A DNA stretch of 64,000 nucleotides from Cyanocohniella sp. LLY (GTDB lineage: Bacteria; Cyanobacteriota; Cyanobacteriia; Cyanobacteriales; Nostocaceae). The stretch covers positions 29,122-93,121 of the forward strand of contig JAKOMP010000004.1 of assembly GCA_022241785.1 (NCBI GenBank), written 5' to 3'. The notes beneath the pieces are model-generated. The model did not search any database, was not told the origin of the DNA, and saw nothing but the letters and a program-made list of their open reading frames with translations. A program made the translations under genes and the position numbers. Positions 56,439 through 64,000 of the stretch are shown here, piece after piece; position 1 is the first letter of the stretch; each line of letters starts with the position of its first letter.

Positions 56439-59400
56439 ATGAACAACGGCAAAGTTAGAATCTATGAATTATCAAAGGAATTGAATTTGGATAACAAAGA
56501 GCTATTAGCAATTTGCGACCAGCTCACCATCTCAGTCAAAAGCCATAGCAGCACTATTTCCGAATCCGAGGCAGAACGCATCCGAGCGGCTGCCGAAAAA
56601 CTGGCGGCTACCAATGTAACCACTAAAGGTGCAACCAGTCATAAACCAAATCCACCGCACACTGGCTCTCGCAATCGACCAGCTCCACCTCACAAACAGC
56701 AAATTTTGGAAATTCGCAAACCCAAAATATTGAGAAATACTACCTCCAACGCCCCAGAGGCGTCAGTTGTTACGGATACCCAACTAGCTTCGTCTGATAG
56801 CTTGCATGGCGAAGCCACAGCTAATCCTCCTTCACCTCCACGGCCCTTCGATACACCAGTCTCAACCATGAAGCCGACGGCACCAATTCGACCTGTACCC
56901 CGGAATCAATCTGAGACCTCACCAGAACCTGCAATCACCCAAGCAGATCAAGTTTCTAATCAAGAGGCACCGGAAACAATAGCAGAGCAAAAACCGGAAA
57001 AAACGGTTGCACCAAGACCAAAACCGGAAAAGCCCCAAAAACCTCAACTGGTGTCTCCACCCGCCAGGCCTGAGGCGGAAAGCACCCCTGCCACTGAGCA
57101 GCTAAGTCCGTCAGAGAAACCCATACTCAAACGCGATCAACCCAAGCAGAAGGTTGCTAAACCAGCAAGCACGGATACTCCACAAGCTCCAGTGCAAAAG
57201 CAGGCTCGTCCTGCATCATCTCCATCCAGACCAGAGCCTAGAGGCAGTAGACCTCCCGGACAAGCAGGAACCGGAGATGGGCCAAGACCTAGCCGCCCAG
57301 TACGTCCATCGGAACCTGTAGCAGCAATGCCAACTGCTACTCCACCTAGACCAATGTCAGGCGCACCCGGAAAAGCTGATCTAGGAAATGATCCGGTTGC
57401 AGCCGAACTTTTAGATTTGAAACGCCCCACACCACCGCGTCTAGCCAAAGGTGGTAAAAAGTGGCAAGAAGAAGAAATCATTGACGAAATCAAAGAAAAG
57501 AGCAAAGTAGGTGTTAAAGGCAAGCGGGTCAAACCGATTCTGGAAGATGAGTTTGAAGAAGACGATTTACTAGACGACGAAGATGCAAATTCACCAGCTA
57601 TCGTCCAAGTTAGTCTTTCTATTGCCCGTCCCCCCAAACCTAAAGCTGCTCGTCCTACACAGTCGCCTGGTGCCGCAACTATTAGTGCGCCGACGACCAG
57701 AGCGAAAAGATCCTTTTCTCGCCGCGACCACAACCGTCGACAAGAAGTCGAGACCAAGCGTGAGCGTCCTGAAAAAGTAGTGGTTACAGGCCCATTGACA
57801 GTCCAAGAACTGGCTGATGTTTTGGCTGTTGCCGACACAGAGATTGTGAAAATCCTGTTCCTCAAAGGCATGGCGGTGAGTATCACCCAGAATTTGGATA
57901 TTCCCACAATTACTTTGGTTGGTAAAGAGCTAGAAATAGAAGTCGAAACCGCCGAACCAGAAGCAGAAGCGCGCAAAGTCACAGAAATGCTGGATGTGGC
58001 AGATATGCAACTCCTCCAGCGGCGTCCGCCAGTAGTGACAATCATGGGTCACGTAGACCACGGTAAGACAACCTTGCTCGACTCGATTCGCAAAACTAAA
58101 GTAGCATCTGGCGAAGCTGGTGGTATTACCCAGCACATTGGTGCATACCATGTAGATGTGCAACATGAAGGACAAACACAGCAGATTGTCTTCCTAGATA
58201 CTCCTGGACACGAAGCATTTACAGCGATGCGGGCACGGGGAGCTAGGGTCACTGACATTGCCATCTTAGTAGTGGCTGCTGATGATGGTGTTCGTCCCCA
58301 AACCGTGGAAGCCATTAGCCATGCTCAAGCTGCCGGCGTACCCATTGTTGTAGCCATCAATAAAATTGATAAAGAAGGGGCACAACCAGACCGGGTGAAA
58401 CAAGAACTGACTCAGTATGGCCTCACCCCAGAAGAATGGGGCGGTGAGACGATCATGGTTCCTGTGAGTGCCATCAAGGGCGAAAACCTGGATACCCTCT
58501 TAGATATGATTCTGTTGGTATCAGAAGTCGGAGAACTTTCTGCTAACCCAGATCGCTCGGCTAAAGGAACAGTCATTGAAGCACATCTGGATAAAGCTAA
58601 AGGGGCAGTTGCTACCTTGCTAATTCAGAATGGCACCCTGCATGTGGGAGATATGCTAGTAGCTGGCTCGGCATTTGGTAAAGTCCGCGCGATGGTTGAT
58701 GACAGAGGCCGAAGAGTAGAGATTGCTAGTCCTTCCTTTGCCGTCGAGGTACTGGGTTTAAGTGATGTGCCCGCAGCAGGTGATGACTTCGAGGTCTTTG
58801 CTAACGAAAAAGAAGCCAGAACACTAGCAAGCGATCGCGCAGACAAGCAACGTCAATCCCGTCTGTTACAGGGGCGTGTGACTTTAACAACACTCTCAGC
58901 CCAAGCACAAGAAGGCGAGTTGAAAGAACTCAACTTAATCTTGAAGGGAGACGTACAAGGTTCTGTAGAAGCAATTGTGGGATCTCTTAGACAAATTCCC
59001 CAAAACGAAGTCCAAATTCGGATGCTATTGGCTACTGCTGGGGAAATCACAGAAACAGATATTGACCTAGCCGCAGCTAGTGGAGCTGTCATTATTGGCT
59101 TCAACACCACCTACGCCAGTGGCGCTAGACAAGCAGCCGACGAAGCTGGGGTAGATGTGCGGGAATACAATATCATCTACAAACTCTTGGAAGATATTCA
59201 AGGAGCCTTAGAAGGACTTCTGGAACCAGAGTTGGTGGAAGAACCCCTTGGTCAAACCGAAGTTCGTGCCGTATTCCCAGTTGGTCGGGGCGCAGTGGCT
59301 GGTTGCTACGTGCAATCTGGCAAACTGGTTCGCAACTGCAAAGTGCGAGTACGTCGTGGCGGTAAAGTAGTCTACGAAGGTGTTCTGGACTCACTCAAAC

Positions 59401-59543
59401 GGATGAAAGAAGATGCGCGCGAAGTTAACTCCGGTTACGAGTGCGGTATCAACATTGATAAGTTCCATGACTGGGTTGAAGGTGACCTCATTGAAGCCTA
59501 TCAGATGGTCACCAAGCGTCGTACACTCACCTTAACGAAGTAG
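56439..59543 (+). CDS. infB: Translation initiation factor IF-2
   Basis: A 1034-residue IF-2 that brings initiator tRNA to the ribosome. The N terminus is an IF-2N domain ([20 protein letters not shown]), followed by a long Pro/Lys/Ser-rich disordered stretch (about 60-430), as in other cyanobacteria, and a second N domain (about 445-520). The G domain begins at [20 protein letters not shown] near 535 with DTPGHEAF and NKIDKEGA. Domains II, III and the tRNA-binding C domain end in TLTLTK. The stop at 59541-59543 is TAG. Confidence 0.97.
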   Translation: MNNGKVRIYELSKELNLDNKELLAICDQLTISVKSHSSTISESEAERIRAAAEKLAATNVTTKGATSHKPNPPHTGSRNRPAPPHKQQILEIRKPKILRNTTSNAPEASVVTDTQLASSDSLHGEATANPPSPPRPFDTPVSTMKPTAPIRPVPRNQSETSPEPAITQADQVSNQEAPETIAEQKPEKTVAPRPKPEKPQKPQLVSPPARPEAESTPATEQLSPSEKPILKRDQPKQKVAKPASTDTPQAPVQKQARPASSPSRPEPRGSRPPGQAGTGDGPRPSRPVRPSEPVAAMPTATPPRPMSGAPGKADLGNDPVAAELLDLKRPTPPRLAKGGKKWQEEEIIDEIKEKSKVGVKGKRVKPILEDEFEEDDLLDDEDANSPAIVQVSLSIARPPKPKAARPTQSPGAATISAPTTRAKRSFSRRDHNRRQEVETKRERPEKVVVTGPLTVQELADVLAVADTEIVKILFLKGMAVSITQNLDIPTITLVGKELEIEVETAEPEAEARKVTEMLDVADMQLLQRRPPVVTIMGHVDHGKTTLLDSIRKTKVASGEAGGITQHIGAYHVDVQHEGQTQQIVFLDTPGHEAFTAMRARGARVTDIAILVVAADDGVRPQTVEAISHAQAAGVPIVVAINKIDKEGAQPDRVKQELTQYGLTPEEWGGETIMVPVSAIKGENLDTLLDMILLVSEVGELSANPDRSAKGTVIEAHLDKAKGAVATLLIQNGTLHVGDMLVAGSAFGKVRAMVDDRGRRVEIASPSFAVEVLGLSDVPAAGDDFEVFANEKEARTLASDRADKQRQSRLLQGRVTLTTLSAQAQEGELKELNLILKGDVQGSVEAIVGSLRQIPQNEVQIRMLLATAGEITETDIDLAAASGAVIIGFNTTYASGARQAADEAGVDVREYNIIYKLLEDIQGALEGLLEPELVEEPLGQTEVRAVFPVGRGAVAGCYVQSGKLVRNCKVRVRRGGKVVYEGVLDSLKRMKEDAREVNSGYECGINIDKFHDWVEGDLIEAYQMVTKRRTLTLTK

Positions 59544-59756
59544 TGCTAGGTACTCAATGCTGGGTCATGAGTAAAAGTGATGGGTTTTGGGTTGACAACT
59601 CAAAACTCAAAACTCAAAACTCAGCACGGGCTAAACCCGCCTGTACACAAAGGACTCAGAATACCTCAAGTTTTGTAGAGATGGCTTCGTATGTCTGTAG
59701 AAAGGTGGGTTCCCCTTTAGGCAAATTTCGGTGAATCAAGCACACACAAATTTGAT

Positions 59757-60392
59757 ATGGCCTCATTTCGCTCTGAACCTATATTGTGGATTCATGTCGC
59801 TGGATTAGCGGCTACACCAATCTTTTTGGTAATGTGCTTATTATTTCTGTCTGTGGGTGAACCGCTTTTGCCAGTATGGGTAGAGCTGTTCCTCGTAGCC
59901 AGCATTGGTGTGATCCCACTGTTGTGGATGCAGTTACACCGCCCTTTTTATATTTTTGCTATTTTGGGTGTGGCGCTGAAGCCAGAAAATTTAACTGAGC
60001 AACAGCGGAAAATTCTCTGTTTAATTAATACAAAGTTAAATCGCTTTTTATCCTTAGCAGCAGCAATATTATTAATTGGGGTGTTGTGGCAACTTTACCA
60101 AATGGTGCCACAGGTAGCTAATTTAGCTAAATTTTTACCCCAGTGGCGTAGCTTGGGTCTACTGCTAGCTGCTTTAGCCTTTTTTGCTAGTAACTTATTT
60201 TTACAAATTCCAGTGAGTGTGGCGCGAGTTTTAGTGACCAATGACACAGAATTTGCCGCCCTAGAACCATTATCTTTAGAAAAGATTAAGCAGGACTTCA
60301 CGATTTTGGGTGTGCGGGTCAACCAAATCATCCCCCAGTTGTTTCCATCCCTGAGCAGGATGAACACAAACCCCCAAAAACCCCTAAAGTAA
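59757..60392 (+). CDS. Low-complexity-tail membrane protein (conserved in cyanobacteria)
   Basis: A 211-residue membrane protein starting MASFRSEPILWIHVAGLAAT. Four to five hydrophobic helices are clear (about 10-30, 38-58, 92-110, 128-148, and a weaker one). The C terminus is soluble and polar (EKIKQDFTILGVRVNQIIPQ). It belongs to a family usually annotated as low-complexity tail membrane protein and is of unknown function; the tail here is short. It follows infB by 213 nt. Confidence 0.78.
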   Translation: MASFRSEPILWIHVAGLAATPIFLVMCLLFLSVGEPLLPVWVELFLVASIGVIPLLWMQLHRPFYIFAILGVALKPENLTEQQRKILCLINTKLNRFLSLAAAILLIGVLWQLYQMVPQVANLAKFLPQWRSLGLLLAALAFFASNLFLQIPVSVARVLVTNDTEFAALEPLSLEKIKQDFTILGVRVNQIIPQLFPSLSRMNTNPQKPLK

Positions 60393-60502
60393 TCCTTATA
60401 GGTATCAAGCAAATTATGCACTGTCTCATGTAGGCAGGGTTGTATCTGCTGAAAATGATGACTGCGGTAACTGTTGAACTTAAAACTAAGGAATGAGAAA
60501 CT

Positions 60503-60700
60503 ATGGCTCAAATTCCATCTGCTAGCGATCGCCCATTCTCTGCTGATCCGGAAATTTGGTATAGTCTCAAATGCGCCATCGCTACTAGTTCCGGTTTTCA
60601 ACGCTGGCAACTAGAACATGATGCTCAATTACAGGGACTTCGCCTAGAACAGCAGGTACAAAAATATTTACGAGAAACTTTAGAAACTTTAGCTTATTAA
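60503..60700 (+). CDS. Small conserved cyanobacterial protein (65 aa, unknown)
   Basis: A 65-residue helical protein with an ATG at 60503: FSADPEIWYSLKCAIATSSG followed by FQRWQLEHDAQLQGLRLEQQ. No membrane segment, no catalytic motif and no known function. The C terminus (YLRETLETLAY) overlaps the stop of the convergent DUF1400 gene by 3 nt. Start and length look real because the composition is unlike the random frames around it, and the gene has a reasonable leader. Confidence 0.7.
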   Translation: MAQIPSASDRPFSADPEIWYSLKCAIATSSGFQRWQLEHDAQLQGLRLEQQVQKYLRETLETLAY

Positions 60701-61230
60701 AATCTCAGAAAATCTTGTATACCTGTTTGCAAGCGACGAAGTTGACGGTATGCATTACCCAAGCGATCGCCGTCAATTTCTACATCTGATGTGGGATAAT
60801 TTTCGATTACTTCCATTAACGTTATCTGCCCATCTTCACTAGCAGATAGTACCAAAGCAGCGCGCAAAGCTTGCCTGTCAGATGTACGTGATGGTGTGTG
60901 AATCGCTTGACTCAGCTCATCGAGGACAAGATTACCAACTGGGCTATTTAATACTCTATCTAAAGTTACCAAGTTGACCTGCACTGGTGTCGTCAAATAT
61001 GGGCGAATTGCTTGGGGGTCTTGTCGAGCCAAGGCAAAATTTACTCGTAGTGAACGTGAAAGTTCCCCAGTTTCGGCAAAAGTTGATAACTCCTCTACAG
61101 AAATTGATTCACGCAGTATTCCGTATGTTAGCACTACTCGTTCCGCAGCGAAGGCGGGAGTACTAAAAAAGAAATTACAAGTGCTAACTATTACTAAGAC
61201 TCGACGTAGTACCAGAAATTGATAACGCAT
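60697..61230 (-). CDS. DUF1400 (alpha/beta hydrolase N-terminal-type) secreted protein
   Basis: A 177-residue protein with a signal peptide (VLRRVLVIVSTCNFFFSTPA, cleaved near AFAAE). The mature part reads VLTYGILRESISVEELSTFA and RSLRVNFALARQDPQAIRPY, matching the DUF1400 domain that precedes alpha/beta hydrolases in cyanobacteria. Here the hydrolase domain is missing, as in several stand-alone members. It is exported and of unknown function. Its stop overlaps the end of the 65-aa gene on the other strand. Confidence 0.85.
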   Translation of the reverse strand: MRYQFLVLRRVLVIVSTCNFFFSTPAFAAERVVLTYGILRESISVEELSTFAETGELSRSLRVNFALARQDPQAIRPYLTTPVQVNLVTLDRVLNSPVGNLVLDELSQAIHTPSRTSDRQALRAALVLSASEDGQITLMEVIENYPTSDVEIDGDRLGNAYRQLRRLQTGIQDFLRF

Positions 61231-61591
61231 TTCTCCTAATTACCATCAGGTTTACTGTTCTTAGGATCATATCTATTGCTACCAATCAAGGCCATCTGGC
61301 TAATGGTATCTATCTTGGGAAAACCACTGGTCTCCAGCACCTATTTATACTGCTGATGTAGCTCGTTATTAGTTAACGGTGAGCAAATTTAGCTATGGCG
61401 ATCGCTTGATTATTTAGGCTAAACTGGGGAAATTTTGAGATTTGCACAAAAAGATTAATATATTTTCTTACGAAACTTAGCTGATTATTTGCTAGTCATC
61501 CGGTATAGTTTGGCATGGGCTTGACAGCTAAGTAGATGCTATATTTGACCCTGTTTAACCAACTGTAATTCAGCACACCACAAATCTAACA
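61231..61591. other. Gene-free region between divergent DUF1400 and SLH genes
   Basis: About 360 bp. It should contain both promoters. One HIP1 octamer (61398 area) is present; no supportable gene or hairpin with a T run was found. Confidence 0.5.
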
Positions 61592-63283
61592 ATGAAATAT
61601 CGGGGTTTTCACATTTCTTCTGTAAAACATATTCGTTTGATTTCTCATAATTCTCTCGGATCTCTTTTACCCTTACGAGCCGGACTAGCAGCTTTGTTAG
61701 TTGTTTCTGGAGGTTCTACATTATTAACCAGTGGGGCAAATGCTGGTGTTACCCAGCAAAAAGCTACTTCCCCAACTTTAATGGCGCAAGTTCCTGCATC
61801 TGCAACAATAATTTACGTAAATCCCACAACTGGTGCAGATACTGCTGGCGTTGGTAAAACCGAAGCCACGCCCTATAGAACAATTACTTACGCTCTTAGC
61901 CAAGCTCAATCAGGTACAACTATTCAACTAGCACCTGGGACTTATAACATTGATACCGGAGAGAAATTCCCTCTGTTACTCAACCCAGGGGTATCCTTAC
62001 GCGGAGACGAATCTAGTAGAGGTCAAGCAGTCTTAATTACAGGTGGTGGTTTTTACACCAGTCGTACCTTTGCCCGACAAGATATTACTATCTTGGCTAA
62101 TAACAATAGTACTATTTCTGGCGTGACGGTTACGAACCAAAATCCCCGTGGTACAGGGGTTTGGATAGAATCTAGTAATCCCATTATTACAAATAATACA
62201 TTCACCAACAGTGCTAGAGAGGGAGTTTTTGTTACGGGTACCAGTAATCCCAGAGTAGAAAATAACCTATTTGTGCAAAACCAAGGCAACGGGATTTCCG
62301 TAGCGAGAACTTCCCAAGGTGAAATTCGCAATAACTTGTTTCAGGATACAGGTTTTGGTCTAGCTATCGGTGGTAGTTCTACACCTTTAGTTGAGGGTAA
62401 TCAAATTATCCAAAATCAAGACGGTCTGTTTATCTCAGAATCGGCCCGGCCCATTTTACGTAAGAATGTAATTCAAAATAATAAACGAGATGGTCTTGTA
62501 GCAACTGTCAATGCTCAACCAGACCTCGGTACCAATGAAAATCCTGGTGGTAACTTAATTCGCGGTAATGCTCGTCATGACGTGAACAATGCCACTACAA
62601 GCAATACAATTTTGGCTATTGGCAACGATATTGATCAAAAGCGCATTTCTGGTCAAGTCAATTTTGTGGCTGCTGCTGTTGACCTCCCCATTGGCCAAAC
62701 TGCTTTTGCAGATGTGCCGGAAGGTTACTGGGCAAAAGCTTATATTGAAGCCTTAGCCGCACAAGGTATTATTGCTGGGTTTCCTGATGGCACATTCAAA
62801 CCCAATGACCCTGTAACCCGCGCTCAATTTGCCACTATTGTCACCAAAGCTTTGACCCCACCAGTTAAACGCGCAAATATTAATTTTAGAGACGTGGCTA
62901 GTAATTTTTGGGCTTACAATGCCATTCAATCTGCCTATCGCAGTGAGTACTTGGCTGGTTATCCTGACGGTACTTTTAAACCACAGCAGGAAATTCCCAG
63001 AGTGCAGGCATTAGTTTCTTTAGCTAATGGTCTAGGTTTAACTGCTAGTAATCAGAATGCAATTTCTGTGTACACTGACGCTGCCCAAATTCCTAATTAT
63101 GCGATTGGCCCTGTTGCTGCTGCAACTACACGCCAATTAGTAATTAACTATCCTACAGCTAGGCAACTCAATCCTAATCGTCCGGCGACAAGAGCCGAAA
63201 TTGCTGCCTTTGTTTACCAAGCACTAGTTAATGCTGGACGCGCCCAACCAATTCCTTCGCCATATTTAGTTACGGCTCAGTAA
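61592..63283 (+). CDS. Secreted parallel beta-helix (DUF1565) protein with S-layer homology domains
   Basis: A 563-residue exported protein. A signal peptide (LRAGLAALLVVSGGSTLLTS, then GANAG) is followed by a right-handed beta-helix domain (DUF1565 type, about 70-340) with IIYVNPTTGADTAGVG, TIQLAPGTYNIDTGEKFPLL and Asn-rich rungs. Three SLH modules follow: AFADVPEGYWAKAYIEALAA, INFRDVASNFWAYNAIQSAY and a more diverged third ending in RAEIAAFVYQAL. SLH modules bind cell-wall polysaccharides, so this should be a surface-anchored, possibly carbohydrate-active or adhesive protein. Start ATG 61592. Confidence 0.9.
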   Translation: MKYRGFHISSVKHIRLISHNSLGSLLPLRAGLAALLVVSGGSTLLTSGANAGVTQQKATSPTLMAQVPASATIIYVNPTTGADTAGVGKTEATPYRTITYALSQAQSGTTIQLAPGTYNIDTGEKFPLLLNPGVSLRGDESSRGQAVLITGGGFYTSRTFARQDITILANNNSTISGVTVTNQNPRGTGVWIESSNPIITNNTFTNSAREGVFVTGTSNPRVENNLFVQNQGNGISVARTSQGEIRNNLFQDTGFGLAIGGSSTPLVEGNQIIQNQDGLFISESARPILRKNVIQNNKRDGLVATVNAQPDLGTNENPGGNLIRGNARHDVNNATTSNTILAIGNDIDQKRISGQVNFVAAAVDLPIGQTAFADVPEGYWAKAYIEALAAQGIIAGFPDGTFKPNDPVTRAQFATIVTKALTPPVKRANINFRDVASNFWAYNAIQSAYRSEYLAGYPDGTFKPQQEIPRVQALVSLANGLGLTASNQNAISVYTDAAQIPNYAIGPVAAATTRQLVINYPTARQLNPNRPATRAEIAAFVYQALVNAGRAQPIPSPYLVTAQ

Positions 63284-63302
63284 ACTTCTGACTTAAACAT
63301 TC

Positions 63303-63493
63303 AGGACTTACGCAAGTGTCACAAAAATAAAAATTTTTGCTTGTAGTAAGGTCTACCCTACGGGAACGCTGCGCGAACAGCCCTTATTTTGTAAAGCCCT
63401 GCGGGCATAGCTGCGCTGACCGCGCAGCGTCTCGCAGAGAGGACTAAAGTCCTCACTACAAACTTAAAATAATATGCCAGTTGCGTAAGTCCT
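63303..63493. mobile_element. 191-bp MITE with AGGACTTACGCAA ends
   Basis: The ends AGGACTTACGCAA and TTGCGTAAGTCCT are perfect 13-bp inverted repeats. The inside has palindromes (GCGCAGC-type and GAGGACTAAAGTCCTC), including an inverted copy of the 24-bp repeat seen at 33743 and 36316. There is no coding capacity. The flanks read aacattc before and aacatt after, so a 6-bp target duplication is possible. A solo right end lies at 3186-3205. Confidence 0.82.
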
Positions 63494-63584
63494 AACATTA
63501 AAAGCGCTAGACTGACAAATTGTTAATCTGGCGCTTACAAAATTTTGCTTTTTATCAACTTTGGGGTTTTTCAATATAGGTAAC

Positions 63585-64000
63585 TTAGATCTTGCACCTG
63601 GAAATATGAATGTCAAATCCACAACTACGTGCGAGAGGAATTATCTGTTTAAGGTGAAGTAAAAAAGAAGACATAACAATTTGTGGAAAAATAAACTCAA
63701 GGGCAGTGTGTGCGGCTTGTCCCCAGTCAGGTAAATTTTGAGTATTAGTGGATAAATAAGCCCAATGGGCCAAAACAAAGCTGAGGAAGGAAAGGACTAG
63801 CCAGCGGTAAACGCCCAATAGGGTTCCTTGACCAAAACGATGAAGCCCAAAGCGATGTTTTGCAGTTTTAAACCAACCCTCAATCTGCCCTTCGGGTTCG
63901 CCAGTTGCTTCAAGTCGGGGAACCCGCCCAACGCACTGGCTCACCATCGACGTTTACCCCACCAAGTGATGGTACTAGCCTTAAGAGGTCTGGTAGACAA
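63585..64000 (-). pseudogene. IS4-like transposase, C-terminal remnant (frameshifted)
   Basis: The 120-codon frame (63585-63947) holds QIEGWFKTAKHRFGLHRFGQ and TLLGVYRWLVLSFLSFVLAH, the C-terminal helix pattern of IS4-type transposases with the catalytic Glu in IEGWFK. Upstream on the minus strand another frame gives LSTRPLKASTITWWGKRRW to the window edge, which is the expected preceding block (RP(L/I)K... GKRRW). The two are in different frames, so a base was lost or gained near 63948. The rest of the element lies outside the window. Confidence 0.7.

Noticed and set aside
57137..58045. 302-codon minus-strand frame inside infB
   Set aside because: It is a shadow of the Pro/Lys-rich coding strand of infB, Ser/Gly-rich, with no family features.

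Overview
The window looks like the chromosome of a filamentous, heterocyst-forming cyanobacterium of the Nostoc/Anabaena/Trichormus group. The evidence is the gene content (cyanophycin synthetase and cyanophycinase, RpaB, NblB, group 2 sigma factor, CCB-type cytochrome b6f assembly factor, DUF760, S-layer/beta-helix protein, PEP-CTERM proteins), very frequent GCGATCGC-type HIP1 octamers, and many heptameric CCCCACT-type repeat tracts between genes. From memory, and not checked, the block dps-carB-sigD-DUF760-mutT-CBS-nblB (27.2-36.3 kb) has the same order as alr3808-alr3814 of Anabaena PCC 7120. I see no tRNA or rRNA gene and no CRISPR array.

Layout. 0-1.2 kb (minus): start of an operon with an unknown 118-aa protein and a MotA/TolQ/ExbB-type channel that resembles ZorA of Zorya anti-phage systems and runs off the left edge. 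1.4-11.3 kb (mostly minus): alpha/beta hydrolase, Nudix hydrolase, argH, larB, an oligopeptide-type binding lipoprotein, a broken two-gene nuclease-like pair, ispF and trmD. 12-15.7 kb (plus): cphB-cphA for cyanophycin breakdown and synthesis, facing a 58-residue tatA. 16-26.7 kb: Ser/Thr kinase, cbiT, cdsA, DUF2993, pseudouridine synthase plus RodZ-like protein, malQ, Nudix, a pentapeptide-repeat/RidA fusion, and a thioredoxin-like ferredoxin. 27-36 kb (plus): dps, carB, sigD, DUF760, mutT, CBS protein, nblB, several of which suggest stress and nutrient acclimation. 36.6-44 kb: two PEP-CTERM proteins, an IS982 remnant, a calpain-like protease, and a 1.7-kb gene-free stretch with dispersed repeats. 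44-47.3 kb: CCB factor and rpaB, divergent from radA. 47.3-51.5 kb: a nuclease-rich accessory patch (Uma2 genes, HNH remnant), an SDH-type protease and a Pro-Thr repeat protein. 53.6-59.5 kb: the transcription/translation operon rimP-nusA-ylxR-infB with a possible attenuator in its leader. 59.7-64 kb: small conserved cyanobacterial genes, a beta-helix/SLH protein, a MITE and a transposase remnant.

The clearest window-scale pattern is that housekeeping genes are intact while almost every small accessory nuclease-like gene is broken. A PIN-domain gene, a Uma2 gene and a small gene beside HNH each carry one in-frame TAA, with recognisable or coherent coding sequence resuming in the same frame. 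A PD-(D/E)XK-like gene has a homopolymer frameshift, an HNH gene is cut to its first 34 codons, and a second Uma2 gene is split by a 148-bp palindromic element. Only the Uma2 gene at 47.3 kb is whole. The most promising candidates for an undescribed system are the truncated ZorA-like operon at the left edge and the PD-(D/E)XK-like/PIN pair at 8.8-9.9 kb.
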